Below, one piece after another: positions 16,034 through 23,992 of a DNA stretch of 34,395 nt. The first letter of the stretch is position 1; each line of letters opens with the position of its first letter. The notes under the pieces are model-generated. The model saw only the letters and a list, made by a program, of their open reading frames with translations, made no database searches and was not told where the DNA came from. A program made the position numbers and the translations under genes. Origin of the DNA: Streptomyces sp. WZ.A104 (GTDB taxonomy: Bacteria > Actinomycetota > Actinomycetes > Streptomycetales > Streptomycetaceae); assembly GCF_002382885.1 (NCBI RefSeq), contig NZ_NWVL01000077.1:1-34395 (forward strand). Direction: 5' to 3'.

Positions 16034-17044
16034 CTAGCTGTTGAGTTCCGCCAGGACCCGCAGTGTGTGCGGGTCCGGGGCGGTGACCAGCAGGTCCGTC
16101 ACCGGGCCCTTGCGCCACAGCTCCAGCCGCTCCTTGATGCGGGCGCGCGGGCCCACCAGCGAGATCTCGTCGGCGAACGCGTCGGGCACCGCCCGCACCG
16201 CCTCCTCCTTGCGGCCCTGGAGGAACAGCTCCTGGATCCGGCGGGCCTCCTCCTCGAACCCCATCCGGGCCATCAGGTCCGCGTGGAAGTTGCGGGCCGC
16301 GTGGCCCATCCCGCCGATGTAGAAGCCGAGCATCGCCTTCACCGGCCACAGCCCCTCGGTCACGTCGTCGCAGACCTGCGCGCGGGCCATCGGCGCGATC
16401 ATGAACCCGTCCCGGAGTCCGGTGAGCGAGGCCTCGTGGACGTCCGTGCGCAGCGGCGACCAGTACAGCGGCAGCCAGCCGTCCGCGATCGCCACCGTCT
16501 GCGCGATGTTCTTCGGGCCCTCCGCGCCCAGCAGGACGGGGAGGGATGCCCGCAGGGGGTGGGTGATCGGCTTCAGCGGCTTGCCGAGGCCGGTGGCGTC
16601 GGGGCCGGTGTACGGGTGGGAGTGGAAGTGACCCGCCAGCTCGACCGGGGCCTGCCGTGCCAGCACCTGCCGGATCACCTCGACGTACTCGCGGGTCGCG
16701 GTCAGCGGGCTCCGCGGGAACGGCCGCCCGTACCACCCCTCCACCACCTGCGGCCCGGACAGGCCGAGGCCCAGCAGCATCCGGCCACCGGAGAGATGGT
16801 CCAGGGTCAGCGCGTGCATGGCCGTCGCGGTCGGGGTGCGGGCCGCCATCTGCGCGATCCCGGTGCCCAGCCGGAGCCGTGAGGTGCGGGCGGCGATCCA
16901 GGTCAGCGCGGTGAAGGCGTCCGACCCCCAGGCCTCCGCCGTCCAGACCGAGTCATAGCCGAGCCGCTCGGCCTCCTGGGCCAGGGGGAGGTGGCCGGGG
17001 TCCGGGCCGCGGCCCCAGTATCCGAGCGCGAGTCCTAGCCGCAT
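16034..17044 (-). CDS. LLM-class (F420-dependent type) oxidoreductase
   Basis: 336 residues from ATG 17044, with GGAGGG seven bases upstream. A luciferase-like TIM barrel: MRLGLALGYWG start, EAERLGYDSVWTAEAWGSDA (about 24-43), RLRLGTGIAQM, HALTLDHLSGGRMLLGLGLSGPQVVEGW. This sub-branch in actinobacteria normally uses coenzyme F420 rather than FMN; that is family knowledge, not proven here. Substrate unknown. An inverted repeat at 17064-17080 directly upstream may be its operator. Confidence 0.93.
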   Translation of the reverse strand: MRLGLALGYWGRGPDPGHLPLAQEAERLGYDSVWTAEAWGSDAFTALTWIAARTSRLRLGTGIAQMAARTPTATAMHALTLDHLSGGRMLLGLGLSGPQVVEGWYGRPFPRSPLTATREYVEVIRQVLARQAPVELAGHFHSHPYTGPDATGLGKPLKPITHPLRASLPVLLGAEGPKNIAQTVAIADGWLPLYWSPLRTDVHEASLTGLRDGFMIAPMARAQVCDDVTEGLWPVKAMLGFYIGGMGHAARNFHADLMARMGFEEEARRIQELFLQGRKEEAVRAVPDAFADEISLVGPRARIKERLELWRKGPVTDLLVTAPDPHTLRVLAELNS

Positions 17045-17063
17045 TCCGTTCCCTCCGGCCGTT

Positions 17064-17080
17064 GCTGACGGTGTGTCAGC
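17064..17080. promoter_or_regulatory. Operator-like inverted repeat upstream of the LLM gene
   Basis: GCTGAC (17064-17069), a 5-base spacer and GTCAGC (17075-17080): a perfect 6-bp inverted repeat 20 bp upstream of the start, of the TGAC-N-GTCA kind often bound by TetR-family repressors. It lies beyond the neighbouring terminator, so it belongs to the LLM promoter. Confidence 0.45.
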
Positions 17081-17103
17081 TGCTGTCAGGAGTGGACTGT
17101 ACG

Positions 17104-17141
17104 ACAGTGGCCCCCCGCCCGGAAGGGCGAGGGGCCACTGT
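17104..17141 (-). terminator. Strong terminator hairpin after the 17158-18021 gene
   Basis: ACAGTGGCCCC at 17104-17114 pairs perfectly with GGGGCCACTGT at 17131-17141, and the interior CGCCC/GGGCG extends the stem around a GGAA loop. It lies 17 bp past the stop of the minus-strand membrane protein gene and insulates the LLM gene. Confidence 0.8.
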
Positions 17142-17157
17142 GTGAGCTGCGTGCGGA

Positions 17158-18021
17158 TCAGCCGCGCTGGATGCCCGTGGTGTCCTGGAGGACGCCGCGA
17201 CGGCCGTCCTGCGTCTGGGCGATGAGGCCCTGGCCGCGCTGCTCCACCGCGAGGTACCAGGTGCCCGGCGCCAGCTCGGCGATCGGGTTCGGCGAACCGT
17301 CCTCGCCGTACAGCGGGCGCGCCACCGGAACGGCGAACCAGAACGGGGTGAAGTCGCCCGCCGGGGCCGCGCCGCCCTGCGAGGGCTGCTGGTCCGGGGC
17401 CTGCGCCTGCTGCGCCTGCTGCGCCGGGTCGGCCGGGGCGGGCTGGCCCTGCGGGCCGCCGGGCTGCGCACCCGGGTAGCCGTAACCCTGGCTCGGCTGA
17501 GCGCCGTACGGCTGCTGCTGGGCGCCCGGGTAGCCGTAGCCCTGGCCGGGCTGCGCGCCGTACGGCGGCTGGATGCCCTGAGCCGGCTTCGGGGCGCCGA
17601 CGAGCGGGGCCTTGAGCGCGGGGATCAGCGGAGCGGCGACCGCCGCCGCCGCGAGCACGATGGCGGCCAGCAGGCCGAGAATCAGACCGGCCCCGGCGTC
17701 GTTGATGTCGAGGATCGTCCAGAACGCGGTCCACAGCGCGAAGACCGTGAGCGCCACACCGAACTGGCCGATGTCGAGCCCGGCGACCTTGCGGCCCGGC
17801 ATGGTCCGGCCGACGACCACCAGCGCCGCGCCGATGACACCGGCGAGGAAGACGCTCATCAGGAGCCCGAGCGAGTCCCAGGCGTTCGGGCTGTCGAAGC
17901 GGGAGCAGTCGATGCCGGAGGGGCAGTCATAGCTGGAGTAGTCGAGGAAAGAGGCGATGAACAGCACGACCGCTGCTCCGATCACCACGCCATCGCCTCG
18001 AGTGAGGGAGCGGATATTCAC
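17158..18021 (-). CDS. Four-helix membrane protein with Pro/Gln/Gly/Tyr-rich tail
   Basis: 287 residues from GTG 18021 (AAGGACC upstream). Four predicted membrane helices (about 12-28, 50-70, 84-104, 110-130) with an outer loop containing YDCPSGIDCS (two Cys). The next 110 residues are a low-complexity linker with two near-copies of PYGAQPxQGYGYPGAQ, then a conserved-looking C-terminal domain (from FTPFWFAVPVARPLYGEDG to the end). The layout resembles actinobacterial DUF5336/34-kDa-antigen-like membrane proteins, but I cannot confirm family membership. Function unknown. The 175 bp upstream (18022-18196) hold no other gene. Confidence 0.82.
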   Translation of the reverse strand: MNIRSLTRGDGVVIGAAVVLFIASFLDYSSYDCPSGIDCSRFDSPNAWDSLGLLMSVFLAGVIGAALVVVGRTMPGRKVAGLDIGQFGVALTVFALWTAFWTILDINDAGAGLILGLLAAIVLAAAAVAAPLIPALKAPLVGAPKPAQGIQPPYGAQPGQGYGYPGAQQQPYGAQPSQGYGYPGAQPGGPQGQPAPADPAQQAQQAQAPDQQPSQGGAAPAGDFTPFWFAVPVARPLYGEDGSPNPIAELAPGTWYLAVEQRGQGLIAQTQDGRRGVLQDTTGIQRG

Positions 18022-18196
18022 GTGAAGGTCCTTAGTCGGTCGTCTCGTCGGGGCGGTCGTCGCTGCCGCCGGTGCGGCGGTACGGCACGAAGCTCGGGAG
18101 CGGCTCCCCATCGTACGGATGAATCTATCGTCTGCTCGGGCGGGTTGCGTCCCAGCCCGGATTCTGAACGGGTATCCCCCCAATATCACCGCAGAA

Positions 18197-19114
18197 CTAC
18201 CCCTCCAGGTAGCTCGCAATCCCGTCGGCCAGGCCCTGGGCCGCCTTCTGCCGCCAACTGGCGCTGGTAAGCAGGGCGGCGTCCTTCGGGTCACGCATAT
18301 TGCCGCATTCGATGAACACTTTGGGCACAGTCGACAGATTCAGTCCGCCGAGATCGCTGCGCGTGTCCAGACCGGAATTCCCGCCGATGTAATTGGAGGG
18401 CGCGCTTCCGGTCGTGCGGGCGAAGTGCCCGGCGATCCTGGCCCCGAGGGCGGCCGAACTCTCCACGATCTTCGTGGTGTCGGCCCCGCCGCCCTTCACC
18501 CGGGCGGGCAGGATCACATGGAAGCCCCGGTTGCCCACGCCCGACCCGTCGGCGTGCACCGAGACCACCGCGTCGGCCTTGGCCTCGTTGCCGATCCGCG
18601 CCCGCTCGTCGATGCACGGCCCGAACGGCCGGTCGTCGTCGTGCGTCAGCCGGACCCGTGCCCCCTGCGCCTCCAGCAGGGCGCGCAGCCGGTGTGACAC
18701 GTCGAGGGTGAACCGGGCCTCCGCGTAACCGTCGTTGGTGGCTGTACCGGTCGTATCGCACTCCTTGCGCCCGGTGCCGATGTCGACTTTCGCGTTGATC
18801 TCCCGGGTGTGCTCGCGGTTACGCGGGTTGTGTCCCGGGTCGATCACCACCGTCCGGCCGGTCAGCGGGCCGCGCGGCAGCGGCTCGGTGGGGGACGCGG
18901 AGGGTTCCGGTCGGTCCCCGGTCGGTGCGGGCGGCGGAGTCGGGGCCGTCGCGGAGGCTCCGCTCCCGCCCGGCCCGGGCGAGGCCGCACCGGCCTGGTC
19001 TGCTCCGGGGCCGCCACCGCATCCGGCGGCGGTCAGGCAGAGCGCGGTGAGCGCGGCGGCCGCGAACAGGGGCCGGGTACGGCGGGTGGGGGGAGGGCTG
19101 TCGTCGTACGGCAC
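18197..19114 (-). CDS. Lipoprotein N-acetylmuramoyl-L-alanine amidase (Amidase_3)
   Basis: 305 residues from GTG 19114. N-terminal signal with lipobox LTAAGC (Cys32), a Pro/Ser/Ala-rich spacer, then an Amidase_3 zinc hydrolase domain from VVIDPGHNP (zinc His) through EARFTLDVS (zinc Glu), SVHADG (zinc His) and FIECGNM (catalytic Glu). It cleaves the bond between MurNAc and the stem peptide in peptidoglycan from the outer face of the membrane. All four expected residues are present, so it should be active. No clear operon partner. Confidence 0.94.
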   Translation of the reverse strand: MPYDDSPPPTRRTRPLFAAAALTALCLTAAGCGGGPGADQAGAASPGPGGSGASATAPTPPPAPTGDRPEPSASPTEPLPRGPLTGRTVVIDPGHNPRNREHTREINAKVDIGTGRKECDTTGTATNDGYAEARFTLDVSHRLRALLEAQGARVRLTHDDDRPFGPCIDERARIGNEAKADAVVSVHADGSGVGNRGFHVILPARVKGGGADTTKIVESSAALGARIAGHFARTTGSAPSNYIGGNSGLDTRSDLGGLNLSTVPKVFIECGNMRDPKDAALLTSASWRQKAAQGLADGIASYLEG

Positions 19115-19147
19115 GCGGCGATGCTACCCACCCGGGCGCCGACCCGG

Positions 19148-19229
19148 ATGCCCGTGTCCGGCTGCCGGGGCGGCGGCCTGGATGTCAGGTGCCCGTGTCC
19201 GGCCACCAGGGTGGCGGCCCGGGTGTCAG
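19148..19229. repeat. 41-bp tandem duplication between two minus-strand genes
   Basis: Unit 1 (19148-19188) and unit 2 (19189-19229) both read RTGCCCGTGTCCGG at the start and GTGTCAG or ATGTCAG at the end, with a few substitutions between. A third, partial copy (ATGCCCGTA) follows. Unit 2 includes the stop codon of the methyltransferase ending at 19226. Confidence 0.8.
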
Positions 19230-19906
19230 ATGCCCGTACCCGTACGCCGCAGCACGCGCAGCGAGTCCGTCGCCGACACCTCGGTGAACGCACCGGAGGC
19301 CAGCGCCCGCAGATAGACCCGGTACGGGGCCTGCCCGCCGTCGGCCGGGTCGGGGAACACGTCGTGGATGACCAGCAGCCCGCCCTCGGCGACATGCGGG
19401 GCCCAGCCCTCGTAGTCCCCGTTCGCGTGCTCGTCGGTGTGTCCGCCGTCGATGAAGACGAGCCCGAGCGGACCTGCCCAGACGGCGGCGACCTGCGGGG
19501 AGCGCCCGACGAGCGCCACCACGTGGTCCTCCAGACCGGCCCGGTGCAGAGTGCGGCGGAACGTCGGCAGGGTGTCCATCAGCCCGACCTCGGGGTCCAC
19601 CACGCTCGGGTCGTGGTACTCCCAGCCCGGCTGCTGCTCCTCGCTGCCCCGGTGGTGGTCGACGGTGAGCGCGCTCACCCCGGCCGCCCGCGCCGCGTCC
19701 GCCAGCAGGATCGTGGAGCGGCCGCAGTAAGTGCCCACCTCCAGCAGGGGCAGCCCGAGCGCGCCGGCCCCGGTGGCGGCGGTGTACAGGGCGAGGCCCT
19801 CGTGGACGGGCATGAAGCCCTTGGCGGCCTCGAACGCGGCGAGGATCTCCGGGCCGGGTCCGGCGGCGGGCGCGGACACAGGAGTGGCTGCGGACTCGGC
19901 GGTCAC
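19226..19906 (-). CDS. Class I SAM-dependent O-methyltransferase-like protein
   Basis: 226 residues from GTG 19906, with GGAGGA seven bases upstream. LLEVGTYCGRSTILLADAAR is the SAM-binding motif I, and VFIDGGHTDEHANGDYEGW with LLVIHDVFPDP match the Methyltransf_24 group, where the Asp-His residues may bind a metal. Substrate unknown. The start lies 90 bp from the end of a small membrane-protein gene on the same strand, so the two may be co-transcribed. Confidence 0.88.
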   Translation of the reverse strand: MTAESAATPVSAPAAGPGPEILAAFEAAKGFMPVHEGLALYTAATGAGALGLPLLEVGTYCGRSTILLADAARAAGVSALTVDHHRGSEEQQPGWEYHDPSVVDPEVGLMDTLPTFRRTLHRAGLEDHVVALVGRSPQVAAVWAGPLGLVFIDGGHTDEHANGDYEGWAPHVAEGGLLVIHDVFPDPADGGQAPYRVYLRALASGAFTEVSATDSLRVLRRTGTGI

Positions 19907-19996
19907 GGGGTTCCTCCAGGTGGGGCGGGGCGGCCCGGGGCTGTTCCAGGGCGGCGACCATCGTGCCGTACCGGTCGGCCGCTCCGGTCGGCGGGG

Positions 19997-20113
19997 CTAG
20001 CCGTCGCCCAGGAAGCGGTCGACGAGCAGGATCGCGATGCCCACCGGCACCGACAGCACGGCGATGTGCAGCAGTTCCCGGCGGACGGCCGCCATGGTCG
20101 GCTTCTTCTTCAT
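19997..20113 (-). CDS. Small membrane protein, 38 residues
   Basis: ATG 20113 to TAG 19997, with GGGGGA eight bases before the start. The peptide begins MKKKPTMAAVRRELLHI, followed by a single hydrophobic helix (about 17-32, AVLSVPVGIAILLV) and a DRFLGDG tail. The positive N-terminus and good ribosome site make this a credible single-pass protein with the N-terminus inside. Too short for most gene callers. Function unknown; the gene precedes the methyltransferase on the same strand. Confidence 0.68.
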   Translation of the reverse strand: MKKKPTMAAVRRELLHIAVLSVPVGIAILLVDRFLGDG

Positions 20114-20314
20114 CGGTGGTCCCCCTTGGTTTCCGTCCGTATCCGCGAAATCTCCGTACGGGCCGCCGCGCAGGGCCCCCGGGCAGCGTTCTCCACCCGG
20201 GCCCCCTCAGGCGCGTTCATGCTAAACGCTTCCTCCGGGCCTCCGTACTCCGCATGCCGCCCCGGACGCTCCCTCCCCCCGTGGACCGATCGCCCTCCTG
20301 ACCTTCCGTCATAT

Positions 20315-20328
20315 TGAAACGTGTTCTA
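20315..20328. promoter_or_regulatory. KstR-type operator, perfect consensus
   Basis: TGAAACGTGTTCTA matches TnnAACnnGTTnnA at all fixed positions, 41 bp upstream of the FadE34-like start and about 200 bp from the small membrane-protein start. The flanks (CATAT before, CTCTTG after) are AT-rich and promoter-like. The rest of 20114-20369 holds no gene. Confidence 0.8.
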
Positions 20329-20369
20329 CTCTTGCGCCGTTCCAGTGGCTGCGACCGGCGAGGACTCGC

Positions 20370-22577
20370 ATGGGCATCGGCACGGGTATCGGCATCACCG
20401 AAGAACACCGCGCGCTGGCGCACTCCGTACGCGGATGGCTGGCGCACGCCGCGCCGCCCGGCGAGGTGCGCGAACTCCTCGACGCGGAGGGCCTGGCCGC
20501 CCCCGGCGCGCGCCCCGCGCACTGGGAGGCGCTCGCCGCGCAGGGGCTGGCCGGGATACATCTGCCCGAGGTGTACGGCGGTGGCGGCGGGGATCTCCTC
20601 GACCTCGCCGTCGTCCTGGAGGAGGCCGCCTACGCCTCGTTGCCGGGTCCGTACCTCGCGACCACGCTGACCTCCGCCGTGCTCCACCGGGCCGCCGGTC
20701 CGGCGGCCGGCGCGCTGGGCGGGGTGCTCCGCGACCTGGCGGGCGGGGGCCTCGCCGCCGCGCTCGCCCTCGCCCCCGGCACCCTCGCCGCCACCCCCGT
20801 CGAGGGAGGTCACCGGCTCGACGGCACCGCGCCGCCCGTGCTCTCCGCCGCCGCGGCCGACCTGCTGCTCCTGCCCGCCGCCACGGCCGACGGTGAGCGC
20901 TGGTTCCTCGTGGACGCCGGGGCCGACGGGCTCACCGTGCGCCCGCACCGCAGCGTCGACCCGACCCGCCCCACCGCCGAGGTGGGCGCCGACGCCGTCC
21001 ACGTACCGGCGCACCGGGCCCTGCCCCCGGATCTCGCGCTCGTCCGCGACCTGGCCGCCGTCCTCATGGCCGCCGACGCCTGCGGGACCGCCGCTCGGAG
21101 CCTGGACACGGCCGTCGAACACGCCACCGTACGCGAGCAGTTCGGGCGGCCCGTCGGCGCGTTCCAGGGCGTCAAACACCTCTGCGCCGACATGCTCGTC
21201 CGCCTCGAACAGGCTCGCGCGCTGACCTGGGACGCGGCCCGGGCGGCGGACGGAGAACCTGAAGTGCGCGCGCTCACCGCCGCCCTCGCCGCCGCCACCG
21301 CACCCGAAGCCGCGTACAGCTGTGCCAAGGACGCCATCCAGATCCTCGGCGGGATCGGCTTCACCTGGGAGCACGATGCCCACCTCCACCTGCGCCGAGC
21401 CGTCCTCGCCCGGCAGCTCCTCGGTACCGCCGACGTCCACCGGCTGCGCGCCGCCCGCCTCGCCGAGGCCGGGGCCCGCCGCGAACTGGCCCTGGAACTC
21501 CCCGCCGAGGCCGCCCGCCACCGCACCGAGGCCCGCCATCACCTCACAGCCGCCCAGGGCCTCCCGCCCCGCGAGGCCCGCCGGGCGCTGGCCGCCACCG
21601 GCTACGCCGCCCCGCACCTGCCCGCCCCGTACGGACTGGACGCGGGCCCCGTACAACAGCTGGCGATCCAGCAGGAATCGAGGGAGCAGGGCATCCGCCT
21701 CAGCGACCTCTCCATCGCCACCTGGGTCGTGCCATCCCTCATCGCGTACGGGACCGAGGCTCAGCGGGAGCGCTACCTGCCGGCCACCCTGCGCGGCGAC
21801 CTCCAGTGGTGCCAGCTCTTCTCCGAGCCCGACGCCGGGTCCGACCTCGCCGCCCTGCGCACCCGTGCCGTACGGACCGACGAGGGCTGGCGGATCACCG
21901 GGCAGAAGGTCTGGACGAGCGCCGCCCGCACCGCCGACCACGGCATTCTGCTGGCCCGCACCGACCCGGACGCGCCCAGACACCGGGGCCTCACCTACTT
22001 CCTGGTCGACATGAAGCAGGCCCGAGGCATCGACATCCGCCCGCTGAAGGAGATCACCGGGGAATCCCTCTTCAACGAGGTCTACTTCGACGACGTACTC
22101 CTCCCCGCCGACGCCGTCGTCGGGGAGGTCGGCGGCGGCTGGCGCGTCGCCCGCAACACCCTGGGCAACGAACGCGTCCACATGGCCGACCGGATGACCT
22201 TCGGCAGCGGCCTCGAAGCGCTGATCGCCCGCTCCGCCGCACTCGACGACACGACCCGGACACGTATCGGCACGCTCGCCGCCGAGGCCCACGCCCTCGC
22301 CTGCATCGGGCTGCGCACCACACTCCGGCAGGTCTCCGGCCTCGAACCGGGTGCCGGGGCCTCCGTGCGCAAACTCGTCCAGACCGTCCACCAGCAGAAG
22401 GCCGCCGAACTCACCCTCGAACTCCTCGGCCCGGACGGCACGGTGGACGAGCCGGGAGCGGGGGAACAGGCCCTCCGCGGCTTCCTGATGTCCCGCTGCC
22501 TGACCATCGCGGGCGGCACGACCCAGATCCAGCTGAACGTCATCGCCGAACGCATCCTCGGCCTCCCCCGGGACTGA
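20370..22577 (+). CDS. Double-length acyl-CoA dehydrogenase (FadE34-like)
   Basis: 735 residues, about twice a normal acyl-CoA dehydrogenase, with two ACAD units. Unit 1 (about 1-375) ends in REQFGRPVGAFQGVKH and QILGGIGFTWEHDAHLHLRR; unit 2 (about 385-735) has the FAD-site segments CQLFSEPDAGSDLA and GQKVWTSAARTADHG. Mycobacterial FadE34 has this same fused form and acts in cholesterol side-chain beta-oxidation; family resemblance, substrate not shown. In unit 2 the usual C-terminal Y-E-G-T is AGGT (about 714-717), so the catalytic base must lie elsewhere or in unit 1. ATG 20370 has GGCGAGGA upstream. A KstR-type site precedes it; the thiolase gene follows by 25 bp. Confidence 0.93.
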   Translation: MGIGTGIGITEEHRALAHSVRGWLAHAAPPGEVRELLDAEGLAAPGARPAHWEALAAQGLAGIHLPEVYGGGGGDLLDLAVVLEEAAYASLPGPYLATTLTSAVLHRAAGPAAGALGGVLRDLAGGGLAAALALAPGTLAATPVEGGHRLDGTAPPVLSAAAADLLLLPAATADGERWFLVDAGADGLTVRPHRSVDPTRPTAEVGADAVHVPAHRALPPDLALVRDLAAVLMAADACGTAARSLDTAVEHATVREQFGRPVGAFQGVKHLCADMLVRLEQARALTWDAARAADGEPEVRALTAALAAATAPEAAYSCAKDAIQILGGIGFTWEHDAHLHLRRAVLARQLLGTADVHRLRAARLAEAGARRELALELPAEAARHRTEARHHLTAAQGLPPREARRALAATGYAAPHLPAPYGLDAGPVQQLAIQQESREQGIRLSDLSIATWVVPSLIAYGTEAQRERYLPATLRGDLQWCQLFSEPDAGSDLAALRTRAVRTDEGWRITGQKVWTSAARTADHGILLARTDPDAPRHRGLTYFLVDMKQARGIDIRPLKEITGESLFNEVYFDDVLLPADAVVGEVGGGWRVARNTLGNERVHMADRMTFGSGLEALIARSAALDDTTRTRIGTLAAEAHALACIGLRTTLRQVSGLEPGAGASVRKLVQTVHQQKAAELTLELLGPDGTVDEPGAGEQALRGFLMSRCLTIAGGTTQIQLNVIAERILGLPRD

Positions 22578-22602
22578 CCGCAAAGACAAGAGGAGTCGGA
22601 AG

Positions 22603-23808
22603 ATGAAGGCCTACATCGTCGGCGTCGGTATGACGAGGTTCGAGAAGCCGGAGACCCGCGACTGGCAGTACTGGGACATGGTCCGCGAAGCGGGCACCGC
22701 CGCCCTGGCCGACGCGGGCGTCCGCTACGACCAGGTCGAACAGGTTCCCGTCGGCTACTGCTTCCAGGCCTCCACCGCCGGACAGCGTGCCGTCTACGAG
22801 CTGGGGCTGACCGGAGTCCCCGTCTACAACGTCAACAACAACTGCGCCACCGGCTCCACCGCCCTGATGCTCGCCCGGCAGTTCGTGGCGGGCGGCGGCA
22901 GCGACTGCGTGCTCGCGGTCGGCTTCGAGAAGATGGCGCGCGGGTCATTGGGCGGCGGATCGGGTGGTGGATCAGGCTCCGGCGGCGACTTCGCGACCTC
23001 GCCCGTCGCCCGGCACTACGGGATCATGGCCGCCGCCCACGGCTTCGAGACGTCCCCGCCCACCGCGCAGATCTTCGGCAACGCGGCCCGTGAGCACATG
23101 GAGCGGTACGGGACCACGCCCGCGCAGCTCGCGGCGGTCGGCGCCAAGAACCACCGGCACTCGGTGAACAACCCGTACGCCCAGTTCCAGGACCCGTACA
23201 CGGTCGACGAGATCCTCGCCGCCCGTACCGTCCACCGCCCCCTCACCAAGCTCCAGTGCTCGCCCACCTCCGACGGGGCCGCGGCGGCCGTCGTCGTCTC
23301 CGAGCGGTTCGTCGAGCGGCACGGACTGGGGGAGCGGGCCGTGGAGATCGCCGCCCAGGCCATGACCACCGACACCGACGCCTCCTTCGCCTCCGGCAGC
23401 TGCGTCGACGCGGTCGGCGCCCCGATGTCCAAGGCCGCGGCCCAGCAGGTCTACGCGGCCTCCGGCCACGGCCCGGACGACCTCGACGTCATCGAGCTGC
23501 ACGACTGCTTCTCCGTCAACGAACTCCTCACCTACGAGGCGCTCGGCCTGTGCGGCGAGGGGGAGTCCGGCAAGCTCGTCGAGTCCGGGGCGACCACCTA
23601 CGGCGGGCGCTGGGTGGTGAACCCGTCGGGCGGGCTGATCTCCAAGGGCCACCCCCTGGGCGCCACGGGCATCGCCCAGGCCGCCGAGCTGACCTGGCAC
23701 CTGCGCGGCGAGGCCGGAGCCCGCCAGGTCCCCGGCGCACGGACGGCCCTCGCCCACAACATCGGGCTGGGCGGCGCGGCGGTGGTCACGCTACTGCGGC
23801 GCGCCTGA
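22603..23808 (+). CDS. SCP-x/Ltp-type thiolase (lipid-transfer protein family)
   Basis: 401 residues; AGAGGAG upstream of ATG. Thiolase fold with nucleophile Cys81 in NVNNNCATGS, catalytic His in VIELHDCFSVNE, and the C-terminal PSGGLISKGHPLGATG and HNIGLGGAAVVTLL loops. This branch (SCP-x thiolase, called Ltp in mycobacteria) carries out retro-Claisen or aldol-type cleavage in sterol side-chain breakdown. An oddity is a Gly/Ser run at residues 117-128, in the loop after GFEKMARG. Same operon as the acyl-CoA dehydrogenase. Confidence 0.93.
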   Translation: MKAYIVGVGMTRFEKPETRDWQYWDMVREAGTAALADAGVRYDQVEQVPVGYCFQASTAGQRAVYELGLTGVPVYNVNNNCATGSTALMLARQFVAGGGSDCVLAVGFEKMARGSLGGGSGGGSGSGGDFATSPVARHYGIMAAAHGFETSPPTAQIFGNAAREHMERYGTTPAQLAAVGAKNHRHSVNNPYAQFQDPYTVDEILAARTVHRPLTKLQCSPTSDGAAAAVVVSERFVERHGLGERAVEIAAQAMTTDTDASFASGSCVDAVGAPMSKAAAQQVYAASGHGPDDLDVIELHDCFSVNELLTYEALGLCGEGESGKLVESGATTYGGRWVVNPSGGLISKGHPLGATGIAQAAELTWHLRGEAGARQVPGARTALAHNIGLGGAAVVTLLRRA

Positions 23809-23821
23809 GCCTTGCGGCCGC

Positions 23822-23911
23822 GCGGTGCGTTCGGCCCCGCGAATCGGCCCCTGGGTCCGGGGCGCGTGCGGTGCGTTCGGCCCCTTGAATCCGCCCCGGG
23901 TCCGGGGGCGC
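23822..23911. repeat. 46/44-bp tandem duplication upstream of the MFS gene
   Basis: Unit 1 (23822-23867) and unit 2 (23868-23911) both begin GCGGTGCGTTCGGCCCC and end in GGTCCGGGG(G)CGCG; a third copy starts at 23912 (GCGGTGCC) and decays. No gene or clear terminator is visible in 23809-23983. Confidence 0.8.
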
Positions 23912-23992
23912 GCGGTGCCTGCGACCCGGGACCCGGGGCCTGCGTCCGATGCCCGATGTACGGGCCGCTCGCCGCCTGCGACCATGACCTGC

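Noticed and set aside
20217..22589. Very long open frame on the minus strand opposite the FadE34-like gene
   Set aside because: Antisense shadow of a high-GC gene: composition is Gly/Val/Glu-rich, no family motif, and the plus-strand frame has clear ACAD motifs.
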